From Typha latifolia (taxonomy: Eukaryota; Streptophyta; Magnoliopsida; Poales; Typhaceae): DNA of 64,000 nt. Position numbers and translations under genes: made by a program. The notes beneath the pieces were generated by a model. It saw only the letters and a program-made list of their open reading frames with translations, was not told where the DNA came from and made no database searches. Shown in pieces: positions 35,830-47,700 of this stretch. How positions within the stretch are numbered: position 1 is the first letter of the stretch; every line of letters begins with the position of its first letter. The stretch covers positions 15,427,923 to 15,491,922 of the forward strand of contig CM034099.1 of assembly GCA_019914945.1 (NCBI GenBank), written 5' to 3'.

Positions 35830-36953
35830 TCTAGGACTCACTCCGACCATTTAATCTGGAAACCTTCACGAAGAGGCACCTTCACAGCCAAGTCAGACAT
35901 ATGAATCACTCTCGAATGATAATTGGCACAGTACATATTCCTAGCTCGGCTCCAAAGCCCTATGGAAGTTTTTATTTGAAAGGGTTGCTCGAACATATAA
36001 GAATAATAACTTTCCTCTAGCATTGTTTAGTGTTCGCGCTGCTGGTGAAGGCGTCCCTGAATAGTAGAATTCCCACGACAGACCCTAGCTGCCCTCGCTG
36101 TATGGCAAAGGATGAAACTGTTGAGCATCTTCTCTTTAACTGTGAGTTTGCTTGAGCTGCCTAGTTTCACAACAAGCTTGGATTGAAACTGGACAAGGGA
36201 GTCTCTCGCCTTGATATGTGGATTACTGAACAGCAGGAGATATTGACATCAAAGCTCCTCAGATTCACACTAGAACTCATGTGGACTCTTTGGAAGACGA
36301 TGAATGACTTGGTCTTTAGAGCGATTGACTCCTCACCAAGCGAGACTGTCATTAAAGTGGATCACTCGTGGGCTATGAATCATATTAGTATGTAAATTAG
36401 GTGTTCCAAGCAGCAGGACGGTCCGAGAAGTTGCATGGAATAGTTGCTAGCAAGGGTCCGGGCATAGTGCCCAAGTCAGGAGATTACGTGGTTTGGGTCA
36501 ACGCTACATGGCGTGGATCTTTGTCTAGTGGAGTTGACATACTGGTCGCTCATCACCCAAACAAGCACATATTAGGAAAAGCCCTATTTCTTGGAGTAGT
36601 GCTCCAATGCCTTTTACGGCGAGGCGTTAGCAGTTCTGGCCAGTATAAATATTGTTTTCACGAGCTGCCCAAACAAAGCCTGCTAAATTTTTAGTGACTT
36701 GGTCAAAGTAACAAGGGCTATCAATGACGAATATGAAGATATCCATTGGTCGGTTAGACCAATTGTTCGGAAATGCTCGAGGTGGATCTCTTTGCATCCT
36801 TCTCATAGGGTGTGCTACATGAGTATGGCCAATAACACGAAGGCTGACTCGCTCGCCAGTTTAGCAATTCAGAAATGTATGACCAAAGAATGGACTAATC
36901 CACCTTTCGATCTTTGCTGTAAAACCATTTAAATTCAAAAAAAAAATAAAAAA
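35830..36953 (+). pseudogene. 5'-truncated LINE 3' end with zf-RVT and RNase H remnants and poly(A)
   Basis: Non-LTR retrotransposon debris on the plus strand. Translation in broken frames gives KALWKF, then SRIPTTDPSCPRCMAKDETVEHLLFNC split across 36060-36150: a zinc-binding reverse-transcriptase region (CPRC...HLLFNC). FTLELMWTLWKTMNDLVFRA follows (about 36265-36325). The RNase H end, VTRAINDEYEDIHWSVRPIV and MANNTKADSLASLA, lies in 36699-36890. In-frame stops and shifts occur, so it is dead. A decayed A-rich tail (aaaaaaaaaataaaaaa) at about 36937-36953 marks the 3' end. The word ctctgaaatgc right after the tail (about 36955-36966) recurs at about 35387-35397 and could be a target-site duplication. 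Confidence 0.8.
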
Positions 36954-38602
36954 CCTCTGAAATGCCTCTTCTATTAGCTATCTGTTATATTTTTATGTAA
37001 AATAATAATAATATGTAAAGTGTCACGTGATTAATTTTAGGCCCTATAGAGATTATGTTAACATAAAGTTTTAATCCAACTTAATATAATAGACCAAATT
37101 ACTAAAATACTCCTTTAAATTAAATATAATAATTTTTTTTTATCAAGATACCTAAATTACCCTTCTCCTTATCAATTTTCTAATAAATATAAGGGGCATT
37201 TTTCTAATTTGGATATAGCTATATTAAGTTGGAATGAAAATTTTAGTCCGAATTATAGAGAATAATATGGTATAAAAAAATTATATATAAATAAATAATT
37301 TTAGGCATAAGTACAAAAGGGTAACCTTATTATAATTTATTCTCTTGTGGTTTGACCTAATTCCTTTATAGAGCGCTTATCATATTATGGTTCACGCTAA
37401 GTTACATAGTGTTAAATGAGATGTAAAGATCCTCAATTGCCTCCGTAGAAATATAGTATAATTTTTTATATTTGTAAGAGTAGTTTGGCTATTTTATAAT
37501 TTATTTATAGTGAAAATATATTTACACCAATAAAATATTGTTTCTTTTGAAGCGAAAAATCTATAGCATTTGTTTAAAATGCTATAGATTTTAAAAGGAT
37601 TAGCGGTGCTAATGTTTGTTAAAAATCGAGCTAATATATTATTTTATATTTCAACATGTTGTTTTTATAGTTTATATTTTATCGGTGCTAATGGTTGGGC
37701 ACTTGGACCCAGGAGATACGAAGATATTGATAGTCCTACCTGTCGTGCTAATTGCTAAGATACTTTAAAGCAAATAATTCGAGCTAATGTTAATAGCAGA
37801 TTGGCAATGCAATGATAAAGATTAATTTAAAAGCTACTGATGGAGATTGCGAGGAGGAGCTTGTCAATTGTCATCATGGATTGGGGTGTCGAAAGCTACG
37901 GAAATAAAGTTATTTTAGTGATTTGGAAAGGACGGTGGAAACTGGAAAGGCAGTAGTAACTCCAGAAAAATAAAAGAAAAGAAATGGTCCAAAATCTGGG
38001 AAGAAGTGAAAGCTACTAAAGAATGGCATCTGGGGAAGGCTGCCAGTTGCTAAGGTAGTGTACTAGTGTTCCTTTGGTCCATTCATCATCCTCCTATTCC
38101 TCTTAGGCTTTGGTAGGATACTCGGTCAAAGCTCTCCCTTTTCTTCTTCAGAAGGTGGTAGCTACTTCACAGAGTTTTGGATGAAGAAAAGTTGGTTGGC
38201 TCGAAAACAACCTACCACCGAAGTGCTCCAGGAGAAAGCTACAAGTGCTTCACTAGTCTTGTAGTTATCTTAATTGATTGGAGATTATACACTAAGTAGG
38301 TAAAATAAATATAAATAAGGAGAACTATATAAATTTAAGCTATAGTTTTGGACTAGGTAAGTGTAGCCAGCCCTAAACAATATAAAACTGACCCTCACAA
38401 GATATTAAACCCAAATAGACCATCATATACACTAAGTGTCATGATTCATAACCACGAGCATTTGCAAATTGTGTCATGCAAATTTTTTTTTTTTTTAGGT
38501 TGGTGAGGAGCAAGAATAAATTCCTAATATCTAGCAATTGGGTTTCTACTTTCTATATTTTTGTCCAGATGGAAAAACAAAGAGCTCAGATAATTCCCAT
38601 TG
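36954..38602. other. Spacer with one perfect small hairpin
   Basis: No gene seen. At 37556-37592 there is a perfect 15-bp inverted repeat with a 7-base loop (see the separate entry). The text after it ('agcggtgctaatgttt') resembles subterminal repeat words of plant DNA transposons. A T-run lies at 38488-38498. Confidence 0.5.
37556..37592. repeat. Perfect 15-bp hairpin
   Basis: Left arm aaaatctatagcatt at 37556-37570, loop tgtttaa, right arm aatgctatagatttt at 37578-37592; the arms are exact complements. 'ctatagcatt' words of this kind occur in tandem in subterminal regions of some plant transposons. It may be a relic of one, or a simple palindrome. Confidence 0.7.
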
Positions 38603-39077
38603 GCATCTCCAACCGGGTTTGGAGTCTGGTTTGCTCTAATGGGGCTCCAAATCAAACTCAAGATTTAGAACTTGCTACAGTATAGCTCCAAATTCGAAAT
38701 TTGAGAAAGATGTTTAGAGCCCGGATCTAATTTACTATTATATTTTTAAATTATAATATTACCCTAGATATATAACATCATTTTAAATTCTATCTATATC
38801 ATTTTCTTTAATTCACTAATTTTTTAAACTTAGTATATATTTAGTTTTATTAATCAACTTTAATAAAAAAAATTACTGTTTGGAACTGTCATCAGACCTT
38901 CAAAATAGATTTAATATTGAATTATTTCAGTATTATTTTTAATATTGGATTTTAAACTAAATATTAAATAACTAAAAAATAACTCGAATGCATCGCTTGC
39001 ACCAGACTTGAAAATGTGATTTGCTTAATATTTGAAGTCTTTGGGCTTCAAATATAGAGCTATCCGTTTAAAGATGC
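38603..39077. mobile_element. MITE-like element (GCATCTCCAAC type)
   Basis: The left end GCATCTCCAACCGG is matched by the right end, read in reverse complement, GCATCTTTAAACGG (11 of 14). Inside are 'ggggctccaaat' and 'gggcttcaaatatagagct' words in mirrored positions. AT-rich core, no coding. This fits a short non-autonomous DNA transposon; target duplication was not identified. Confidence 0.5.
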
Positions 39078-39112
39078 TTAAAGGGTTTTCTATTTGGAGC
39101 TTTATAATAAGA

Positions 39113-39660
39113 CGTGATCATTAGGCAGGCTGAATCGAGTTTGGGTCGGGACTATCAAGCTGGCCACTATGTGCGCCAGCCCACTCGCAAGTGGGTCAAG
39201 GTAGGCCGGGTTCGCGCGGAGCTAGAATAGTCTAACCCATTATCGCTCGTAAGAGAGCGGGTTGTTCACGCCGGGCTAAAATTTTTAGAAATTTTTTTAT
39301 CTATTCCTCCCTTTTCTTAGAAAAAAATAATATGTTAAAAAATTTAAACAACATAGAGTACTGAATGGGTAGGCTTTCGTGTGGGCTAATGGTAAACCTG
39401 ATCAAACGGTCCAGCCCGCCCATGCTCGACCCAGTTTGGACCGAGCTAAGCCCGGCTCAGACTTAGTTTAGGCTCGGCCCAGACCTAGTTTAGGCTCGGC
39501 CTAGCCCGAGCCCGAACTACCCATGGGTGGCACGAGCCAGTCGTTCTACTACAATAGCCCGCTCGTTTAGCTCGCCCATTTGACCCGTAATTAGGCCTAA
39601 TCGTTTTGCTACAATAGCCCGCTCGTTCTACTATAGTAAAAAACCAACGTGAATTTTGGT
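39113..39660. repeat. GGGC-word repeat block, left arm
   Basis: 39113-39300 begins gacgtgatcatt and is the inverted relative of about 40880-41067, which ends atgatcacgtc. 39400-39545 is the inverted relative of about 41120-41260; the shared core is gtttggaccgagctaa and cgaactacccatgggt versus their complements. A small direct repeat, 'cagacttagtttaggctcgg/cagacctagtttaggctcgg', lies at about 39458-39502. Likely decayed non-autonomous DNA elements. Confidence 0.6.
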
Positions 39661-39763
39661 ACTGTACCATTTTATATTCTTTTTAGCACTCCATCCAATT
39701 GGCGATTAGCCTAGTCTGTACAATACTCTCTATACTGTTAAATTTTTTTTAATATATATATTT

Positions 39764-40796
39764 TGTTAGGTTTTTAATTATTGGCAATTGTGTACAAAAT
39801 ATTCTAAGTGTATTTATACATGTATATGAGCTTTTATACAAGTCTAGAAAATCTCTCGTTTGAAGAATTGCATGATTATTGGAGAAAAGTTTATGAGTTC
39901 GCATCGCGTTCACACCGCATTCACAGCGCATTCTCATGCGTTCACACAGACAGAGAGCTGCGTTCACAAGCGCGTTAGAATGCGGGCTCACGCATTCACA
40001 CAGACCGAGAGCTACGTTCACAAGCGCGTTCGAACGCATGTATATGCGTTCACACAGACCGAGAGCTGCGTTCACAAGCGCGTTCGAACGCGGGTACATA
40101 CGTTCACACAGACCGAAAGTAGCATTCACAAACGCGTTCAAACGCAACCCGAGAAATTCAGGCTATTGTGTTCGAACGCACTTTGGCCCGCTCGAACGCA
40201 CCTGAGATCAAGTCAGGCTGTTCGAACGCACCCGGGCCGCGTTCGAATGCACCAACGAAGTTTGAAATTCTTGGACTTTTGTGAGTTCGGATAAGACTTA
40301 GATTTGACTTTATCTTGGAGATCATATATAAGTATAGTGATGCCTTAACTCTAGGGTTGTTGAAGAAGCAATTTTGAAGGAGACTTTTTGAGGCTACATC
40401 GGTTCTTCAACTAACAAAGTCCTACTCTTCTAAAAAGCTTAATCTTTCGTCTTAAGGGCTATCTAGACGAAAGATCAATCTCGAGGGCTACTGAGGTTGG
40501 ACATCAATCACGAGAAGTAGTGAATCGTGAGTTCTAGCGAGTAAGACTGAGAGGAACAAAGTCGTTTGGATCGACGGGTTATTTTGTGAGTTAGTCTTAT
40601 AACTGCTACTATCCTGGTGATTAGTTTTGATCCGAGTTTGGATCTATGGTTTTTTTCCGTTTGGGTTTTTCCACGTTAAAATCCTGACGTTCATCTCTGC
40701 TTTCGTTTTTAATATTTATTCGAACTTTTACTTAAGCAAACGAGTGATATCATTGCCTAGTATTTAGATACATACATGTGTCTAGGAGTTTTTTCA
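39764..40796 (+). mobile_element. Solo-LTR-like block (copia type?)
   Basis: A block inserted between the two GGGC-word arms. It could begin TGTTAGG (39764) and end TTTTTTCA (40796); flanks are both TATATATTT-like, so an exact 5-bp target duplication cannot be judged. Words near the 3' part (gggtttttccacgt, tgatccgagtttggatctatg) are typical of plant copia LTRs and match the fragment at 25330-25720. No gag or pol is seen, so a solo LTR is the simplest reading. Ends are tentative. Confidence 0.4.
39938..40153 (+). repeat. 54-bp minisatellite, four units
   Basis: Units start at about 39938, 39992, 40046 and 40100, exactly 54 bases apart. Each carries 'gcgttcacacagaccgagag', then 'ttcacaagcgcgttcgaacg' with a palindromic CGTTCGAACG centre. 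Because 54 is a multiple of three and the units have no stops, long ORFs appear on both strands (39860-40294 plus and 39749-40147 minus). These are by-products and not genes. Related gttcgaacgca words continue to 40250. Confidence 0.9.
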
Positions 40797-40869
40797 TATA
40801 TATTTTTTTAAATGGAGGAGCAGAAATATTTCTAAAAAAAAATAAGCTAATGGTAAATTTTTTTCTAAA

Positions 40870-41290
40870 AATAGCTAAAATGTGAGTTGGGCTGGCTCGG
40901 CCAACCCGATCTCTCACTAGCTAATGGGCAATAACGAGCTAGACTATCCTAACCCAGCCCGATCAGTGATTGGTGGGTCAAGCCGTGAACAAATACATAA
41001 GCTCGATTGACCCGAAAAAGCCTAGTCTGAACCTGGCCCGGTTTGCCCCATGATCACGTCTAGCTATGAGTCAGCTTCTGGATTGGGCTTTCTGGTCAAG
41101 CCAATGGACAGGCTTCCATGCTGGGCTGGGCTAAGGGCTAGCCATCGCTACCCATTGGTAGTTCGGGTTTAGGTCGGCCTGAGCAAAAAAAGTGGGTCCG
41201 GGCTAGGTTTAGCTCGGTCCAAACCGGGCCAAGTAGGGTCGGGCATGGGCAAGCTGGGCCATTTGAATAGATCTACTTCTAACCATTTTA
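40870..41290. repeat. GGGC-word repeat block, right arm
   Basis: Homologous in direct orientation to 1-235 (first half) and in inverted orientation to 39113-39300 and 39400-39545. The order of the two parts here (rc-A then rc-B) is not a simple mirror of the left arm (A then B), so at least two element copies, or a rearrangement, are involved. Confidence 0.6.
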
Positions 41291-44200
41291 GAGCCTGTTG
41301 CACTCAAAGGGTTCTATTTAATTTTTTTAATTATTAAATAATTTAATATTTATATAGTATATTAAAATTAATTAACAAATATTATTAATATTAATTTATT
41401 TGTAATAAAAATATATATATGGTTGAAAAGCTCTCGTGATTTTTAAAATGAGAATAATATTAAATAGTTTCAACATTTTGTAATTTAAAAATAATGTTTC
41501 TTAAAAACTCTAAATTAGTTTAATATTCTACTCATTTTGAAGGCATCGACTAGACCTTTTTAATCCTAGTATTTTTAATTTAAATACTAATTACACACTA
41601 AGTTTATATAATTAGCGTATAAAAAGGATACAATCGATATAGAAAAAAACTTATTATATATCTTAGAGAATAATTTTAGAATTTAAAAACGAGGAACTAT
41701 ACTTTAAAACTATGCACTAAAAATCCTTGTAATGCTCCAAATCTTTTAAAGTCCCACCATAGTTAGCTCCAAATTCGGAGTCTAATATGAAACTCAACTT
41801 CACTTTTATTTAAAGTATTATAATAAAAAAATTGTTTTTAATTTTATTTATTACTTTTAATTATTAGCATTAATTATTAACTTTATTTTATTACTTCTTT
41901 GGTTTTAATTCTAATTATGTTGACATGCTTGATTTTGACATTATATTTAAGTTCGAGATAATTAACGTCGGTTCAACTAATAATCAACACTTTGTTTTTT
42001 TATCAATGATAATTAACCATATGTTTAGTTATTATATCTATAATTATTTTCAAATTAAATAATGGAATAAAATTGGAATACATGATTAGTAATGAAATCC
42101 ACCCAAAGTTAATGTCATAAAAACGTGAACCTTGAAAGTTTAATAAAAGTCATCTTGAGCATGGATTTTTCCTAGTTAATTTAATTATTGCCAGGTGTTA
42201 ACTTAAGAAAACAATAATACTAAGGATTTGAAAATTTTCAAACTACATGGGTCATACAGTAAACCCAATAACTTTGAAGCCTCTTAATTTATAGTGTTAA
42301 GTTAGCACTAGTAGTCAAGTAAACTCTTACTATTACTTTACTTGGGCTACTTTAGTTACTGGATTCATTCATCAACAACTGTAACCTTGTGGGTCGTGGC
42401 AAATTGGATGTTTTCTGATTGTTAGGTTGCAGTCATTGCAATTAATGGTCATAACATAACGATTGACTGGCAAGCTCAACCGTTACTTTGCTAATGCATG
42501 CAGGGAGTTAATCTCCCTCACTCCTTCCATTAGGCTAGGTTACACTTGCCGTTCCGACAACATATATTCTTACCTACTAGCTTGTCATGCCATCTGCTGC
42601 AACAAAACAATGGTTTAGGGCAGGCTCTTGTCTATATCAAATTTGTAATAATGACTGAGCAATGAAATTTGTCTACGGACCTTCCTTAAAAAAAAAAATA
42701 TTATAACCTTGTGTTATATGTTGAGAAAAAAGAAGTAGAACCTTATCTTGACTAAATAAATCTATGTCAACTTGCGACCGAGAAGAAAGGAGGTAGAGCG
42801 TGGTGCTGATTATGTGCTGTAAAATAAGAAGCCAATATACTTAATCACAAGGAATAAAAGAAAGAATACAAGAGTATTAGAGAACAAGAGAGAGAGAGAG
42901 AGAGTGTGTGTGTGTGTTTTTTTTCTCTAAGTTGTTCTTTTCTTCTCACTTTTAAAAGACCCTTATATAAATTTACTAAGAGATTATAAGTTACTGCTAT
43001 TAAGGCATAAATGTTATAACTATGTGTAACCTAAAAAGATGTATATTTCAAGAAGTTATGATGATGTAAATTTTTTTTAAGGTGGCTATCCACCTATGTG
43101 TCCACATTTACAACCAAAGTGTAATTTGTCATTGCTGACAATTGAACAATTATATAAAATTATAGATTTAGTACAAAAATACTGTAGGATGCTTTTAGAT
43201 TAGATAAGTGGGTCAAGGACATAAGAAAAGGTTAGTTTCTTTAAGAAAATAAAAGATTTTATTTAGTTAACCACCGTGATTATAAAAAAAAAAAATCCTA
43301 CTGAGGTATGAGACAACAACTGCAAAAGAGGAAAATGATAGGCACTAGAATCAAATGCAGTAGAAACCCTTAGAGTGACCTAGATTCTCAAGCCAATAAG
43401 AGGCCTTTGTGAAAATATGAAAAAAAAAGTATAAGCTTGATATTTTTGTAAGTAGATATGTATATCAACAATGGTGGACTAAATGACCCAAATCAAAAGA
43501 GTGATGTCACCGATGACATTAGGGAGTATTTGGTGACTAGAACCTATACTGCAATAAGTGGATTCCTATTAGATTGCCTGATCTCAAAGCTAAGTGGTCC
43601 AATGAAGGATCAATCAGTATTTAGTTTTGCCCACCCTGATTGTGGGGGTTTCTATTGAATTGAATAGAGGTTTAGGTTTGGCGACCTTATATAACTTTTG
43701 CTCGTAATATTCTAAAGAGAGGTTCCATACTTATTGCACCAGTTCGCAAATGTTGTGAAAGACAACGTTATTCCTCCATTTCCAGATAATACTAGTGCAT
43801 AACTGCAAGTTCCAGCTTGAGCAAACTTTTCTTCGACCCAGAAAAACCACCATCCTCCGAGACCCAAACTAAATGAGTTAACCTCCTCAAAATACCCTCT
43901 ATAAAAATCCACATAGAAGTGACAAAAACACATACTCAGAACAAAGAGGCAATGGGTTTTTTTTTTCTTCTTCTTTGGACACAGAAGAATATTGAGATAT
44001 ACTTTCTATTTACTATCTTGTTTACTCAAATATGTGTTGTGAACTGTTCAATCAACTCGCCACTTTGTACATAAACTGGGTCCTCTACAACTACAGCTAC
44101 AACTACAACTACAACCACCAACCTGACCAACAGAATTTTCTAAAATATCTCTAGTTACGTGACTTAGTATTAGTCCCACTTACGTAAATAACAACCCAAT

Positions 44201-44500
44201 GGGATACTATATAATTCGGGTCCTTTCCCAAATAAAACTACTAAAACATCTCATAGTTGATAATTAGAAATTCCAACGTACTACTCACGGAAGGAATTGG
44301 CCACGGCAACTACGTGGTGCAATATTATTCGTAAAAGGCGAATCTCCATAGACAATTTCACAGATGATGTCACCGAATATAAGCATATCAGAAGGCCAAC
44401 AAATTAACGCAGGAATAATTGTACGGGAGCCAATCGTATGATGCCAAGTATCCAATTGGAGGAAATCTCTACAGACGTGTTTGCAGACGACCATCTTCCT
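41291..44500. other. AT-rich spacer upstream of pyridoxal kinase
   Basis: No gene recognised. (AG)9(TG)7 compound microsatellite at 42887-42917. Small tandem 'acaactac' run near 44090-44118. Weak ORFs at 43458-43658 and 43712-43933 have no known domain. Confidence 0.55.
42887..42917 (+). repeat. Compound (AG)n(TG)n microsatellite
   Basis: AG run followed directly by a TG run and a T-run. Confidence 0.9.
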
Positions 44501-44637
44501 TATATTTTTCTCGTCATCACCTCACCTAGTCGGCTATTTCTCTTCCCCCACTCCCAAGCCGTCGCATGAGTGGCCTGCTCCTCCTGAGACATCACAAGCT
44601 CGAAAGACTCCCCCTACGCTGCCCCGCTACCTGGAGG

Positions 44638-44645
44638 TATAAAAA
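44638..44645 (+). promoter_or_regulatory. TATA-like box TATAAAAA before pyridoxal kinase
   Basis: TATAAAAA lies 99 bases upstream of the ATG at 44737. If used, transcription would start near 44670 with a leader of about 70 bases, and the in-frame ATG at 44566 would not be in the mRNA. Alternatively the same bases read GGAG|GTATAA, a possible donor. Confidence 0.4.
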
Positions 44646-44736
44646 CAATTTCGTATCTTTTCCTTTCCTCCACCGATCTAGATATCTCGTAAAAGGAGAA
44701 TTCTTTTCACGCAGGAAATCCTCGCGGAGAACGTTA

Positions 44737-47700
44737 ATGGCGCCTCCTCCAATCCTCTCCCTGGCCCTCCCGTCCGATACTGGCCGCGTCCTTAGCATCC
44801 AATCTCACACCGTTCAGGTATGCATGATTCCTTTGGTATTGAGTTGAAGAGAGTGTAAATGATCTATCTTTAGTCTTGAATCTATGGTATTTAAGATGTT
44901 ATGAAATCTGGACTTGGGGGATTTTGTCTTGCTGGTCAATATTCAAATTTGATTCGTGTTCTCTTTTGGGTTCTGTGCGGGTTCTTTTGGGTGTTTATTA
45001 AATTTATGGAAAAGGTGGATGGCCTCGCCTGGGTAAATATAATTGTTTGGTTACGTTGAACTTTTTGCATTGCATAATTTAGGAAAAAAACCTACTTTTA
45101 CAACTCGTTCCGTGCTCTCAGTTACAGGAGTCAGTTTTTGATGGAAATGCACGATGTGCTCCGTAGAGGATTGGAAGTACCTTTGAAAGTAACATAAATT
45201 CTTTCTTATAAGATGGCAAGGGATGGTTCTTAGCATCATCTTTTGGCAAGCTGTCTTAACTATATCTATGCCTATTGAATTCTTAATTTTAGTACGGCCT
45301 GACTTCAGGCAAGTATGAATATATCGAATTAAGATGAGAAAGACAAGATATGACTTGGGAGGAAGTGGTGGATAATGACATGATAACATTTAGTTCTATG
45401 AGGACCCTGTTCAAGAAGTCAAACCGATGGAGGGAAAGACCCTTAATTCTACCATTCTCTATTATAAGCGACAAAAGTAAATTAAGTTTTTCCATCTTCA
45501 TTGAACAAATAAATGGACTTTCTTCAGTCTTTCCAAGAAAAAGATTTCTCTTTTATTCTACATGGGAATGTATTCAGCCTTATTAAAATTATGTCATCCA
45601 CCCAAATCATTGCTTTGAACAAACATTTCAAGCTTGGAATTTCCTGACCACAATAAGCCCATGTCTTCTTTTCTAACCATGCTATTCCTAACTAAATGTT
45701 AGTCATTAAGTTTAATATGGTTCGCGCACAAAGAAAATATTTTTATTTTTCAGACCCGAAGGGCCTAGATCACACGCTGTGCCAATAATAGCTATATGCC
45801 TAATATAGGGTTGTTGGACTATCAACATATAGCCATCATGGTTTGAACTTTGAATTTTGCTTAAACATTGAAAAGTGAAAACAAACAAGATTTTTGTTCG
45901 TCAATGACAATATGAAATTAGAAGTTGATCTTATGGATATAGTGATATACACATTTCACGTTCATTCTAGGATGGTCTAAGGAAAGTTTCTTTAGAGATT
46001 CATCTGAAGTTTTGTTTTGTTTTATTTTTTTCATGTGCAAAGGACTTAGATCACGAGCTGTGTCAATAATAGTAGTTAGTTTGTCTAATATAGGGTAGTT
46101 GGACTATCAGCATATAGCCATCATGGTGAACCAAATATGGATTAGGAATACTACTCTTTTATCATTTGTTGACCTCTTATTTTCTTAAGATGCAATGTCC
46201 ATCTAATTTCAAGGCTCTCTGTCATGCTTCTATAAAATTAAGGAATTGGTGGGCGGGCTTATGAATATAAGAGCTTGAAACATTTAAAATAAGGAAAAAA
46301 CAAAAAAAATCATACACAAACCAGTTTTAACTTTTGGGATTTGGAATTTCCTAGTTAAGTTTTATTTCTGACACATTGCACGTGCTAACATTTCATTCTG
46401 GAATGATACAGGTAATTTTCTGATTAAAATAATATTTTATACTTTGTCAATTAATTCATAGGGATATGTTGGCAACAAGTCAGCTGTCTTTCCTCTTCAG
46501 CTTCTCGGCTATGATGTGGATCCTATTAACTCCGTGCAGTTCTCCAATCATACAGGCAAGCTGCTTTACATAACTTCCTTCCAACAGTCTCAGAAATCAG
46601 AGGCCTGATATATGGTGCGGATTTATCTGCTGCTGCTCTATGCGTGGATAACCGAATAATAATTACACTTGTTGCAAGGGAAATTATGACCTTACTATTA
46701 AGAGGATTCTACAGGATATCCAACTTTTAGAGGGCAAGTTCTTAATGGTGAACAGCTGTGGGATCTCATTGAAGGCCTTGCAGCAAACGACTTATTATAC
46801 TACACTCATTTATTAACAGGTTTGCCTTTTTCAATGGCCTATTCTTGTTTCCATACACAATAAAATGACATAAATTTATCCACCTTGAAATTTGTTAGAT
46901 GTCACGCTTTTCTACAAGTGATGATTATGCTGAGTTTTCTTTCTAGATACTATTTGGTTGTTCAATGTTGCATTTTGCAGGTTATATTGGTTCAGTTTCA
47001 TTTTTGACTACTATTTTACAAGTCGTTGACAGATTACGCTCAATCAATCCTGGCCTCATTTATGGTAGATATTTCTCACCTTTTCTTCTTAATTTCTGGC
47101 ATAACTGCTATCTTGTGTCCTATTGTTCTTCCATCCAGTTCTATCTGTTCTTTTCTTGATATCTCTTGATGCAAAACATAAATTCTTATTCTTTTCCTCT
47201 TTTAGTAGTTTTTCTCATTTGCTTGTCTTTTGAAGTGTTTGCAATCGCATATGCTGTATTTTAATTCTTAAGGGACCTTTTATTTTTTGTTGTCAATGTT
47301 TCTGGTTCCAAGCAAATAGTATTTCCTTTTCAGATTATTAACTTACAACAACTGATTCATTCACTTCAAATGATACATAGGATAGTTAAGCATGAAAGGA
47401 TCTAATATTGCACAGTTGTATAACGTATTGTTTAAGACATTTATAGGAGAAAACTTCAGCACTGTATTGCAGATTAATCATATTAGATGGTCATGTCTAG
47501 AGTTAAATTATAGCTGACAAGGTACTCATGCGAACTATGAAGTTAAAAAATCTGGCCCTTTGTTATATAGAAAATGATAAGATGAAGGACTTCAGTTGAT
47601 ACTGCAGATATTCAATTCAAGACTAAACAGCATTATCATATTTTAGCTTTTCCATTTCATCTCCTTTTTGTCTGCCTAGTTATCTGCTATTTGAAGAGTC

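Noticed and set aside
39749..40294. Long ORFs of 132 and 144 codons on opposite strands
   Set aside because: Both come from the 54-bp minisatellite, whose period is a multiple of three; repetitive products, no known domain.
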